The notes beneath the pieces are model-generated. The model worked only from the letters and a program-made list of their open reading frames with translations. It had not been told where the DNA came from and did not search any database. From assembly GCF_001642475.1 (NCBI RefSeq), contig NW_019174016.1, positions 1-64,000 on the forward strand: a DNA stretch of 64,000 bases. The letters run 5' to 3'. The DNA is from Fonsecaea monophora. Taxonomy: Eukaryota; Ascomycota; Eurotiomycetes; Chaetothyriales; Herpotrichiellaceae. Shown piece after piece: positions 41,071 to 51,219 of the stretch. The stretch's first letter is position 1. Each line of letters opens with the position of its first letter. A program made the position numbers and the translations under genes.

Positions 41071-43740
41071 ATGGCGAAGCGGTTGTCATCCTTATTTTCT
41101 CTATCGCGCGATTCCGCCGACAAGATCAATCCCGATTCACCTCCAATGATGCCCACTGCGACTACTGTTTCTCCTCATATTGCACCTCAGTCTGCTAGCC
41201 ACGCTATATCACACAAACTGCACAAGCACCGCATTACCTCTTCATCCGAGGTCGATCTCAACGCTGACTTGCCCCCACTTGCGCCTCCTCCTCTTCTCTC
41301 CGACTCTGGCGCAGTGCGTCCTCCGAGCAGCCATCATAGCGCAGCCGATAGTGTTCCTGGAAGTCGGAATAGCAGTCCCCATAGTCTAGTGCGGAGCAGG
41401 GATGCTAGCAGAAGTCGACCTCAGACGCCCAACTTGTTGATACCACCCGGTACGGCTGGCTCCCCGTGTCATCCTGCGACTCCTCCCTCCGCAAAGATTG
41501 CAAAGAAGAAGAGTTGGCTCCATGGAAAAGCAGATAAACACAAATTTACCGACGGCGAAGGGCCTTCCAAGGCGTGGATCGCTGGCTTACGGGAGCATGT
41601 TGCATACGACCTCACGCCGCTGTTGAAGGGTGATAGAGTTACGGAACTCTGGAGTGATTATGGCGATACAGTCGTATACCTCTATCCCCCGTCCTCGGGA
41701 AAAGGGCCTTGTTTCCGTATCGACTCTACTCTTCTCGCCGACTCAAGGTCGCTCGTCAATCTGCGGATGAATTCTCCAACGTCACCAGTGGAGAGGAACA
41801 GCGACATTCCTCAGATGCAGACAGCGTTCTCAGAAATGTCAATGAGCCCAATGCATCCACGTCCATCGTCACAAGGGAGCTCAATTTACCGTCCCACAAA
41901 TTTCTCTGTCCCCAATATCGTCACTTCAATCAATCAAGAAAAGCATGTCTATCTGCCCCTTGGGTTTGAAGTAGACATATTGCAACCAGGGACAGAGCTG
42001 CACGGGGATGATCTCGAACTTGTAGTCCTTTATCGCAATTTCTTTGCCTTTCTCGCTGGTGGCGCCTTGGTCGCGACGCCTAGACAAGTGACTCTGTTTT
42101 CCATATTCATGGGAATCAGCAGCATCCTCAAGAGGTTTTCTTTTTCGAATGCGGACGGCTCTACATGGGGGGATGTGCCCTACAACAGCTTTTCGCGATA
42201 TTGTGACGAGCTCCGACTGGCTGATGTGAGGTCCAGTCGTGAAAAGACCATCGAGGCCATAGTGCTCGGGGAGCACCTCAAATCATGGCCGTTGTACAAT
42301 GAAGGATTCTGCCACGCGGTCGGTCGCCTCGCAGACATCAAGTCAATCAAAAGTCCAAAGTATGAGAAAATGTCACCGATCACGATAAACCGGTTGGAGC
42401 GAGCCCAGATCGACATGGAGCAAAGGCTGTTAACGGTCAAGGGCAAACTCGAAGACTTCGACTTCCCTTCCATGTTCGCTGGGATCGCTAACTCTCAGAC
42501 TTCGACTGAAGCTAAACTGATTCGGTTTAAGGAATGGAAAACCGCTTTTCTAGACTTTAGACGATTTACTATGGCCTATCTACGCCGACGTTACGGTGCT
42601 TGGCCGCCCAAAGCGTCCTCGAAGAAGAACAACTTTGAGGAAAGCGGCCTTAATCGGATATTGTTACAGGAGCTGTACAAAGACTTTACAGACTTGTACG
42701 ATATCTTTGTGGACCGTTCAGCTATTACGACGAGGACTGTCGACATGGCGCCAATGGCCGATGATGCCGAAACTGACGACCAGAATGAAACAATACAACA
42801 TGCGCTCCGAAGGGTCGAGAGTGAATATGATCGTGCCACACCACCAGTCATTCCCCCTATCCCGTTCGATACACCGCTGATTCCACAGTTCTCCAACAGT
42901 TTTAATCGTCGCCATGTGGTGATTTCTGACAAATCAGCCGCTCAAAGCAAAAAGCTGAAAGAGAACGAGATCAACGAGGTGCTGTTGGGGTCCTACAACC
43001 GCGAGTCGATCGTCGCCAGCACCTTCATCCAGGATTTCTTCAGTTACGAACGTCAACTTGGTCGAGGAAAAACCCTTGATCAGGTCGTAGACGCGCGATG
43101 TGGGCAATGGCTGTTCATGTACGCCGTCCTTCAGGCTCTGCCCATGACTGTGGTCGACGCGAGGGACCTGAAGCATACCGAAGGTGTGGAATATTTCCTG
43201 TGCGTCGCACCCAGAGGCGGGCGACCGTGGATGAAGGAAGATCAGTCTACGTCTCGAGCATGGTACAACGTAGCCAGTGGCGGTGGTTACGTGAGTCTTC
43301 CGGCAGACCTGATCGATCACAGTGTTGAAGGGATTTACCGACGGAGCCACTGCTGGACAGCCGCTACAAAGTGGCTTGAAGAATCGACTCCAGAAGCAAC
43401 CACAGAAACATCCCAGCGCGTGGATGGCAATGGGTACCAGCTGCAGCTGCGGCCAGCCAGCGCATATTCACCGTATGCGAGTCCCGCCCAATCTCCTTAT
43501 GTCAGCCCCCTACACTCACCGCTACTGCGCCCGGCATCTCCTACTGGCTCTGGCGATTTCCGCAGCATCAGTCGAGATCGAAGTTCGGTCAATTTGGGCC
43601 TGGAAGCTATGGATGCGCCACCCTCGTACCGCAATGGCTCTCGACCACCCTCAACGCTGAATCCGAACATCACCTTTGACGCGATTTTGGGCACTACAGA
43701 CGAACCGACAAAAGGAAAGGGGAAGAAGGGCAAGAAGTGA
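41071..43740 (+). CDS. Conserved fungal protein, probably DUF8004 family
   Basis: Single exon, 889 aa. The N-terminal 140 residues are Ser/Pro-rich and disordered. A lysine-rich KIAKKKSWLHGKADKHKF leads into the conserved core (GPSKAWIAGLREHVAYDLTPLLKGDRVTELWSD). The central region has LPLGFEVDILQPGTELHGDDLE, RNFFAFLAGGALVATPRQ and a long helical part with SFSRYCDELRLADVRSSREK. A second core near residue 655 (LLGSYNRESIVASTF) runs to YRRSHCWTAATKWLEEST. The C-terminus is Ser/Pro-rich and ends GKGKKGKK. I recall this pattern as the fungal DUF8004 family, but cannot verify the number. No catalytic motif is visible. Role unknown; the disordered ends suggest a scaffold or signalling protein. Confidence 0.75.
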   Translation: MAKRLSSLFSLSRDSADKINPDSPPMMPTATTVSPHIAPQSASHAISHKLHKHRITSSSEVDLNADLPPLAPPPLLSDSGAVRPPSSHHSAADSVPGSRNSSPHSLVRSRDASRSRPQTPNLLIPPGTAGSPCHPATPPSAKIAKKKSWLHGKADKHKFTDGEGPSKAWIAGLREHVAYDLTPLLKGDRVTELWSDYGDTVVYLYPPSSGKGPCFRIDSTLLADSRSLVNLRMNSPTSPVERNSDIPQMQTAFSEMSMSPMHPRPSSQGSSIYRPTNFSVPNIVTSINQEKHVYLPLGFEVDILQPGTELHGDDLELVVLYRNFFAFLAGGALVATPRQVTLFSIFMGISSILKRFSFSNADGSTWGDVPYNSFSRYCDELRLADVRSSREKTIEAIVLGEHLKSWPLYNEGFCHAVGRLADIKSIKSPKYEKMSPITINRLERAQIDMEQRLLTVKGKLEDFDFPSMFAGIANSQTSTEAKLIRFKEWKTAFLDFRRFTMAYLRRRYGAWPPKASSKKNNFEESGLNRILLQELYKDFTDLYDIFVDRSAITTRTVDMAPMADDAETDDQNETIQHALRRVESEYDRATPPVIPPIPFDTPLIPQFSNSFNRRHVVISDKSAAQSKKLKENEINEVLLGSYNRESIVASTFIQDFFSYERQLGRGKTLDQVVDARCGQWLFMYAVLQALPMTVVDARDLKHTEGVEYFLCVAPRGGRPWMKEDQSTSRAWYNVASGGGYVSLPADLIDHSVEGIYRRSHCWTAATKWLEESTPEATTETSQRVDGNGYQLQLRPASAYSPYASPAQSPYVSPLHSPLLRPASPTGSGDFRSISRDRSSVNLGLEAMDAPPSYRNGSRPPSTLNPNITFDAILGTTDEPTKGKGKKGKK

Positions 43741-44473
43741 AATGTATTACGATAATCTCCAAGTTTGCATAGCGCGGGCTTGGGTATTATGAACCGCACA
43801 AATCGTTTTGGAGTGTATGAAAGGCCGCATTGGTTATGACGAACCTCGACATCAGCTGAAGCCAGCAAGGGGTTTTGAGCTGGCCAGCAGCTTTTTGGTG
43901 TATTGCTTCCTGGAGTGAAGTTTTGTACTTCCCGCACGGCGCACGTAATGCTTAATACGACGGAGGACGGTCCATCATGAAAGTATCATGAGGTACGTAC
44001 CTATCTGTGACTGACGATCTGGTCAATCACATGCCTAATGCCGAGTTATTGCTCCGATATTATCAAGCATCTCGTGACTATTTCGTGCCAACTACAACTT
44101 GATTGACTCGAATCCTGCGACGGCGGTGTTTTTTAAATTGCAACCGCTAAAACAAGCTTTTCTTTTTCTTTTTTTTCGCCGCTGACGCGGACGGTGGAGC
44201 GGTCGAGGCGGCCGCGTGGTAGGTACGACATGAACAAAAAGATAAGAAGACCAAGGCTGCAGAAATTCTCAATCGTAGATCTTAGAGAGAAAAAGAGAAA
44301 TGTATCTGGTTAGGATAGACTTTTCCATATATCTCTCAAAACGCTCTATGTCCTTCCATGAGCCCGCGCAGTAACTCGCTCTGCTATTATATTCCGCTCC
44401 ACTCTTGCAAGGCAGACGAACTCCAGACAACACCGGTAAATCTAGTCGCAGTTGACCGCTCACAGTTGACAGT
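43741..44473. other. Intergenic, convergent 3' regions
   Basis: This 733-bp gap lies between the converging DUF8004-type and acyl-CoA synthetase genes. A T-rich run is at 44159-44177. No gene is seen. Confidence 0.5.
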
Positions 44474-46304
44474 TCATAGCTTCGCCACCCTGCCTCGCTT
44501 GGGCTCATAGACCTGCACGTCCGCATGCGTCCGCCAGTCCGACGGAAACATCTGCGGCCCCAGGATTTTCTTCTGTACTTTGCCCGTGCCGCCCTTGGGG
44601 ATCTCGCCCTGCACGACTCGTAGGAGGGTGGGAAGCTTGTACGGGGTCAATTCGCCGCGAAGGTCTGCTCGGAGGCGCTCGATGGTTAAACTCGGAGGAG
44701 GGATTCCAGCGCCCGCGTTCGAAGGCGGCGTCTTGAGGGCGACGACAGCGGCGACGCGCTGGCCAAACTCGTCGTCCTCGACGCCCAGCACGGCCACCTC
44801 GCTGACGTAGGGCAGCTTGAAGCACGCCCTCTCAACGTCGATGGCCGAGATCTTGTAGCCGCCGGACTTGATGATGTCGACCGAGGCGCGGCCCACGACG
44901 AAGTAATACTGCCCCTCGCGGCGGAGGATGTCGCCCGTCTTGAAGAAGCCGTCGGCGTCGTGCGCCTGGCGCGTCGCCTCCGTATCGAACAGGTACTTGG
45001 AGAACATGTACGGCGAACGCACGAGCAGTTCGCCCTCGTCGCCTTCGGACAGTTTTAATTCCACGCCCGGCACGGGCAGGCCCACGCACCCGGGAGGAAG
45101 ATCGCCTGCGTTAGACGGCACTTTCAGGCACCCGGGGAATTCGGTGGCCCCGTAGCGTGTCAGGATGGGTCGGCCTCGGCGCAATGTGGTCCAGAACTCT
45201 TGCACAGGGTCCTGGAGCGCGCTGGAGCCGCACATGACCTCGCGGAAGGTGTTTGCCGCATCGTCGTACTGTTGTCGTTCTGTCGGAGGCAGCGGGGCGA
45301 TATGCTTTTCGTAGTGCCATTTCAGCCGCAAAAGGATGGTCGGCACCGCAGACAAGACGGTCAGTCCTCCCCGCAACATCCGTTTCCACACCCAGTCCGG
45401 GTCGAACGAGCCGCGCTTGAATTCGATGCAAGCGCCCGCGACGAGGAAGACGAAGAACGAGGTCTGCAGGCCGGTCGTGTGGTGGACTGGCAAGACATGC
45501 AGGAGCACGTCCGTGTGCGACACGTCGTAGCCTTCTCCGATCGCTAGAGCGCTCTCGTGCGTGTACAAGCGGCGCATTACAGCGCCTTTGGGCCGGCCCG
45601 TCGTGCCTGAGGTGAAGATGACCACTCCAGGGGCGTAGTCGTCCAAGCGCCGAGTTGAAGAGAGTACCATGTCAAAGGCAGAGAGCGCAGAAGACTGTGG
45701 AATGTTGGAAAGAATGGGGAGTATAGAGATATCGACACCTGCGTCGGAATGGATATAATTCTGAACGTCTCGGCCATGCTGGAGGACTTCTTCGCTCACG
45801 AGAAGCAGTGCTTGTCGTGATTTTGTGACGAAATAAGCGACTTCAGCCACGGGTGCAGAGGTAGCTTACAATAGTGTCGAGTCAGTCGGAGTTTTCTTTA
45901 CGGATACATGGTAGCATAGCATATGACAAGGGAGGCAAAGAACAGCATTTTATTCGCACGGACTTACCTATAGGAACCACAGCGGCTCCAAGGGCGAGGA
46001 TCGTCAGCACAGCAACGGTAAATTCATAACCGCCGGCAGCCATCACTCCAATGTAGACCTCGTCACCCCTTTCGATAGCGCTGATGGTCTTCTCACTCAG
46101 CGACCGCTCGACCACAGACCTGAAGGACAGCACATCGGAGAGGATTTCAGTATAGGTCTTCTCGAGTCCCAGATCGACATCTCGAAGGGCAAGACGATCG
46201 CGCCGTGCATGGCGCAGGAGCTTGCTGAAGAAGGGGCTATTGGGAAAGACATTGGGGCCGGTGTGCGGTGGAAGGAGTAACGTGCGATCTAGATTGTCCT
46301 CCAT
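44474..46304 (-). CDS. Acyl-CoA synthetase (AMP-binding), malonyl-CoA synthetase-like
   Basis: Adenylates a carboxylic acid and transfers it to CoA. Exons 46304-45968 and 45864-44474 sum to 1728 nt (575 aa). The splice restores VVPIATSAPVAEVAY. Motifs: P-loop FTSGTTGRPKG near residue 197, YGATE (core motif), FFKTGDILRREGQYYFVVGR and the hinge SGGYKISAIDVE, then catalytic Lys in PKGGTGKVQKK near the C-terminus. The pattern fits the ACSF3 (malonyl/methylmalonyl-CoA synthetase) branch, but aryl or short-chain acids cannot be excluded. No peroxisomal SKL: the C-terminus ends RVAKL, which only loosely resembles AKL. It is divergent from a Zn2Cys6 regulator at 47150. Confidence 0.9.
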
Positions 46305-47149
46305 TGCTCGAATCGACTACAGAGGTTGATATTTGCTGACCAGTGCTGACTTATTTCATTCCAGCCTTTTTTCCCACATAGGTGAATGACTCTGCTTGCT
46401 TCGAGAGGCTCACGATCCCTTTTATATCCAGCCGAATATTGGAGGCCACGGCGATTTCATGAGGGCGGAGTTTCGCCGATTCCCCCATACGGCAACGCCG
46501 GCATTCGGTTAAATAGTGACGGCACTTGCTTGAGTTGGAGGCGTGAGGGATTAACCACGGTCAGAGGTGTAGCCAGAACGAGGCCCTGTGGGACTGATAT
46601 AGTAAGACAATCCCAACATAGAGGTTGGTCCGTGACCATTGTTAACTGGGTGGCCAGTGAAGCTGGTCAGAAGTTTGGGGAAATGGGCCATCGCAAGGCT
46701 GAACGAGAAACAGCTCAGCCTCGTCGTTCGGCAGCCTCGTGTCGGTGAGAGCCCCCATCTGGTGCGGTCAACGACCCATCTCGACAGTCAAGCCCTGTCT
46801 GAAGATCTAGAAGAACTCGACGGAGAAGTTATCGCATTATGACGGCAATTCATTCGATATGGGCTGTCTGGTCTTTAATGTCCACCACTCCATCCGGGTC
46901 TTGGCTCCAGTTGAGAATCTTCCAAAAGCAGCGGGAGGTTCCTGGCCCCATCACGTCAAATCCAACTTCCATTTTTCTCATCAATGAGACTTACCATGGC
47001 ACTGCCATGTGTGGATCGCTCTGCGGTGCAAACCCTCCTTAGCTTGGGGGTTTTTTGACCCAGAGTACAGTGTATTGCTATCCTCATGGACCACTTTTTC
47101 TCCCTGATTGCCGATACTCCGTCTATCAAAACGAGACCAACTTCTGAAC
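46305..47149. promoter_or_regulatory. Bidirectional promoter, acyl-CoA synthetase and Zn2Cys6 regulator
   Basis: An 845-bp spacer between outward-facing genes. An inverted CGG pair with a 7-bp spacer, CGG-N7-CCG, is at 46466-46478, a plausible Zn2Cys6 dimer site. The adjacent regulator is the natural candidate binder (inference). GCCGGC follows at 46497-46502. Confidence 0.4.
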
Positions 47150-48712
47150 ATGACGCCGCCTACATCACGACTAAGACAAGGCCAGCTCGGGAGCAGGAAA
47201 TCTCATGATGGATGTATCACCTGCAAAATCAGAAAAATAAAGTGCGGCCAGGAGCGGCCCGCCTGCAAGAGATGCTTGACTACCGGGAGAAAATGCGATG
47301 GGTATCTTCACTCTGGCACAAAGTTGACCTGGGAGACCTGGTCACCAGGCGCAAATCGTGCAGTGGTGCAAGTTAAAAGACCCCAAATATATGTAGGGTC
47401 TGAGAGAATCGAGGTTCAATCTTTCGAATTCTTCGTGCGGCGAGTCGTGCCTGATTGTTCACGGACTGTGGACGAACATTTCTGGAGCCAGCTTCTTCCT
47501 CAGCTCAGTCACTCAGACCCGGTAATCTGGGACGCCGTCATTTCTCTATCGTCTCTGATCCAGCACTTTCAGTCATCCAACACATGTACAGTGGCAAGCA
47601 ACGTCGCAAATGCAGAACATCATAGGGCTTTGACGTGGTACGGCAAGTCAATTGCTCGTCTACGGTCACTACTGAAAGGAGCCACGCATCAATCAACAAC
47701 CACTGTCATATCGTGCATCCTCTACATTTGCATAGAGTGCCTGCAAAACAACTCTTCCGGGGCAATAGCACTCTATCAACGAGCAGTCGCCATGTTGGAA
47801 ACGGCAGCAGAACCCAACTATTCGAGTTGTGCGCCAACACAGTCAGAGAGCTCAATCCATAGTACAGTCGGTGACCTGTTACAAAATATGTCTGCATCGC
47901 AAAGACTACCATTGGACCGGAAAAGGGCTTTTGGTCGTATGGTGTTTGAGACGTTGGCGGATGCTCGAGACGGACTTTACGTCTTACTCTTTGCCGCCCA
48001 CGATTTTATTGTCGACACGAGGGAAATCAGAATCAGCAAACCAAAAGACTGGACGCCCTCCTCGGATCTGGTTACCCGACAGGAACGACTTCGAACGGAC
48101 TTTCTCAAGTGGCACACGGCTTTTGAAGAGAGGTTCCGGTGTCCCAGCAGACCACCTCTCCAACACGAAGTAGAGCCTTATTCGCTGCTCCATGTGGTGT
48201 ACAGCTATTATTTCATCTTGGTGTGCACGGGGTTGAGCATGTATGAAACGGATTTTGACAAATTTTTCCCCATCTTCCAGACCATGGTCGACCACGCCAG
48301 TCGCATCGTCACTCCCCGGGTCGACGAGCTGCGGCCCGTTTTCATGTTTGAGACGCGAGTCATCCCTTCGCTGTTTGCGGTCGGAGTCAAGTGTCGACAC
48401 CCGGTCATTCGGCGACAGGCAATCGCGTTGCTTCGAAATGGGACTCGTGTGGAAAATACTTGGAGAGCCGACGCAATGGCCGACATTGCCGAATGGTCGG
48501 TCGGGATCGAGGAATCAGGCAGTATTCACGGGGTCTTCTGTCCAGAACCTCCGGATATCGAGCTCCCGCCCGAGAATCATCGAGTGCATTGGAGTCAAGT
48601 CATTGAGCTTCCAGACTCTGACGGACGGGCGTCAAAATTCCACCAGGTCCAAAAATGGGAGCAAGACGAGCACCATGTCTGGTCGTTGGTCGACCACTTG
48701 GTGAGGGTGTGA
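47150..48712 (+). CDS. Zn2Cys6 transcription factor
   Basis: Nuclear regulator, single exon, 520 aa from ATG 47150. The zinc cluster is intact: CITCKIRKIKCGQERPACKRCLTTGRKC, spacing C-x2-C-x6-C-x5-C-x2-C-x6-C, starting near residue 22. The remainder is helical with a C-terminal region of the fungal-specific TF type often labelled DUF3468 (SLSSLIQHFQ, LYQRAVAML, PPLQHEVEPYSLLHVVYSYYF). It has no introns, unlike the 9-exon factor at 181, and the two are from different subfamilies. A TTG 42 nt upstream extends the frame but ATG is preferred. Divergent from the acyl-CoA synthetase, its likely target by gene order. Confidence 0.9.
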   Translation: MTPPTSRLRQGQLGSRKSHDGCITCKIRKIKCGQERPACKRCLTTGRKCDGYLHSGTKLTWETWSPGANRAVVQVKRPQIYVGSERIEVQSFEFFVRRVVPDCSRTVDEHFWSQLLPQLSHSDPVIWDAVISLSSLIQHFQSSNTCTVASNVANAEHHRALTWYGKSIARLRSLLKGATHQSTTTVISCILYICIECLQNNSSGAIALYQRAVAMLETAAEPNYSSCAPTQSESSIHSTVGDLLQNMSASQRLPLDRKRAFGRMVFETLADARDGLYVLLFAAHDFIVDTREIRISKPKDWTPSSDLVTRQERLRTDFLKWHTAFEERFRCPSRPPLQHEVEPYSLLHVVYSYYFILVCTGLSMYETDFDKFFPIFQTMVDHASRIVTPRVDELRPVFMFETRVIPSLFAVGVKCRHPVIRRQAIALLRNGTRVENTWRADAMADIAEWSVGIEESGSIHGVFCPEPPDIELPPENHRVHWSQVIELPDSDGRASKFHQVQKWEQDEHHVWSLVDHLVRV

Positions 48713-49688
48713 AGGGAATTGTCCGTTCGTTCTCTTGTACTTGTTGCAATCCTCCACACGGCGTATTTGCTGGTGAGACAGCGCTATGCCACCAGGCGGA
48801 GACATCACTTCAACTGAAAAATGAAGGGCGTTCTGGAGAAGAAAACGTGCACTGGAGCTGGAGTTCGCCAGGTTGAGAACGAGAGTTTGTCAGCGAATTC
48901 TCCGCTGTGGGAGCCGAAGTGAAACCTATACTATGCCAACATGCAGGGGATGTTGCCATAAAGAGGCCTCGAAACGTCCCTTTCTGGAAACTCGCGCAAG
49001 CAACTCGACTGCAACTTCGGCCGGACCAAAGCAGTCGGTGACGACGCATGGGCCAAACATCAAGTAACGAGACAAAGATTCTCTGGCCTTGTCAAGCTCC
49101 CCACAACCCGAGCACACCAATGATTGCGGGATGGAGGCCTGGCCCCAACCTGACTCGTGGGAACAAGCCTTTCCTCAGACGAAGAAGATTGAATGTCTCG
49201 AAGGGATCCAATGGCGCGCCTCTCCTTTCTCTCTGTCTGGAACCGCGGACCCACTGAGAGGCTCCTCAACTGTCTCCACAACCCGAGCTGACCAGTCACA
49301 GCACACAACCAGACCCATCCATGACTTGGGGCACGAGAGCATTCTCCCAGCGTGCGCAATATAAAGGAACTCTGCTTGGAAAAGTATATAACAGTAAGAA
49401 GAGAAAAGAACGGACCAGAGGATTACCCTTTGAATTCGAACCGTCGAGTGAATGAGTGAAGGGGGCCGAGCGACAACAATCATACAGCATCTTTCTCACT
49501 GCTCTGTCCCTCGCCGTTCCTACTTATACTTGTCCACTTGCTTACAAGTACATCGCCCTCTATCTGTGTTTTTACGATCTTCCAAAATCTTTATCGATCA
49601 ATCAATCGACCGATCCCTCTCCATTCCCCTCCTCCCCCTCAACCCTCCTCTCTCCCTCGATCCAGATCCATAGCGGAGAGAGAACAGG
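48713..49688. other. Intergenic region
   Basis: About 1 kb between the regulator's 3' end and the small membrane ORF. The right side (49490-49680) is pyrimidine-rich and ends at the ATG of the small ORF, consistent with its 5' leader. No gene is seen. Confidence 0.4.
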
Positions 49689-49892
49689 ATGATCTCCTAC
49701 CAAGGCATCGTCGCCATCTGCATCGCCAGCGCCGCTGCCCTCGTCACCATGGGCTTCGTGGTTCACCGCCTCCTGATCAAGCGACCAGACGTCGCCGATC
49801 CGTTCACTCCGTCCGACGACCAAAGGCGCTATATGCGCGAGGTGCGCGAGAGGAATATCGTCGAAGCGCTGGGCAATCAGCGACTGAGGTAG
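49689..49892 (+). CDS. Small single-pass membrane protein (67 aa)
   Basis: ORF of 67 aa from ATG 49689. Residues 5-27 form a hydrophobic segment (QGIVAICIASAAALVTMGF), followed by a basic stretch HRLLIKRP and a charged, helical tail (DDQRRYMREVRERN). Such N-out single-pass proteins are common small fungal genes. The ATG is preceded by a long pyrimidine-rich leader ending in AACAGG. No family is recognised. Support is the membrane segment, the positive-inside charge and the strong leader; a chance ORF remains possible. Confidence 0.55.
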   Translation: MISYQGIVAICIASAAALVTMGFVVHRLLIKRPDVADPFTPSDDQRRYMREVRERNIVEALGNQRLR

Positions 49893-51219
49893 GCGCTGCT
49901 GGGGTAGCGTCTGGAGGAGACGTGTGGGATGGGACGGTGTCAACGGAGTCAGAAGAGCGAGTTCACTCGAGTTGATTCGAGCCGGATCGAGTCGAGAGTG
50001 TGTGTGGTAGTTCAGTCTCGTCCCGTCACATCTCATCCCGCCCCAGCCTAACATGATATGATATGATCTGGAACGATACGACGTAATATGGCATGACATA
50101 TCAAGACATGACATGACATATTCTTCCGGCGAATCCACCGCGCTCGGAGCCTACTCACACGCCCTCCGACGGTCATCCCAATGTATGCAACCACCACGAC
50201 CAGCTACCCAGCACAAATCGAATTAATGGAACTGAATCGAACCGAACCACAAATCCAATTCCAGTTCCGGATCAAAAGTTAGCCCTAAAAATCAACCTGA
50301 CCTTGGTTGATTATAGACGATAGACCAGAAACCCGAAACCCGAAACCAGAGGCAGATTCAGAGACAGCGACAGAGATAAAGGCAGAGGCTGGATCAGAGG
50401 CAGAGGCAGAGGCAGATATGAACCAGCACCCGCACCAGCACCAGAGGCATATGGTAAACACGGCAACGGCCCCAGCAACTGCAGCGGATTATGGGAACGA
50501 CAAAGACAAAAGGCGATGATCGCCTAGAGCCTAGGGCCCGGAGCAAACGAACCCATATAGGGGACAGGGTAAAAAGAAGAGGTGTGGCTCTTGACTTGGA
50601 TATATATGGCACAAAAGGCTCATATGGCTCGTATGGCTCGTGTGGTCATATGGTCAAATACAAGATGTCGGGAGAGGAGACTGGGTAATGGATATCATGG
50701 TATCATGGTATCACCGAGTTACGAACTCGCTGACTTGCTGACCCGGCGATGTTGTAGACATATTTACATGGTCAACCGGTGGAATGAGTGAGGCGATTGA
50801 TCTAACCTCTTCTACGAGACAGCCTAGATATATAATTCATAGCATAGCCTCGATCGTTTTTGTGCGTTCAATGTACTATATTGTAACCCCTTTTTTAGGG
50901 AACAGCATCAATTAAAAAATAACCTACCGCCTACCAGTCATGACCCCTTGGACCGTTGAACCAAAACCGTACACCTCCGTCAAAGCACTAAGGTACTGTA
51001 AAGCCCTATTCCGTCCAGAACGATCCCACACGTTTTGAGGACACCAGTAAGATGAAACCAGTCACTTGATCGATCACCACCCCAAAAGAGTCCAGAACAC
51101 TCAGACAAGACCTGAAACTCGCCTACTGAACACAAGGCCTCCATAAGACGTCTAATGCCACTCGTTCAAGTTGTCAACAATAACAACAATCGTCCAGGTC
51201 TTCCCCGGAGAAGGAGCTG
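49893..51219. repeat. Intergenic DNA rich in short imperfect repeats
   Basis: A 1.3-kb gap with several simple-sequence patches: ATGATATGATATGATCTG near 50053, ACATGACATGACATA near 50106, a GAAACCC triplet run at 50330-50348, a CAGAGG hexamer run at about 50390-50415, and a TATGGCTC repeat near 50618-50640. The ORF through the CAGAGG region is Glu/Ala junk without an ATG. No gene is supported. Confidence 0.6.

Noticed and set aside
50307..50519. Glu/Ala-rich ORF in the CAGAGG region
   Set aside because: No ATG start, pure simple-sequence translation.
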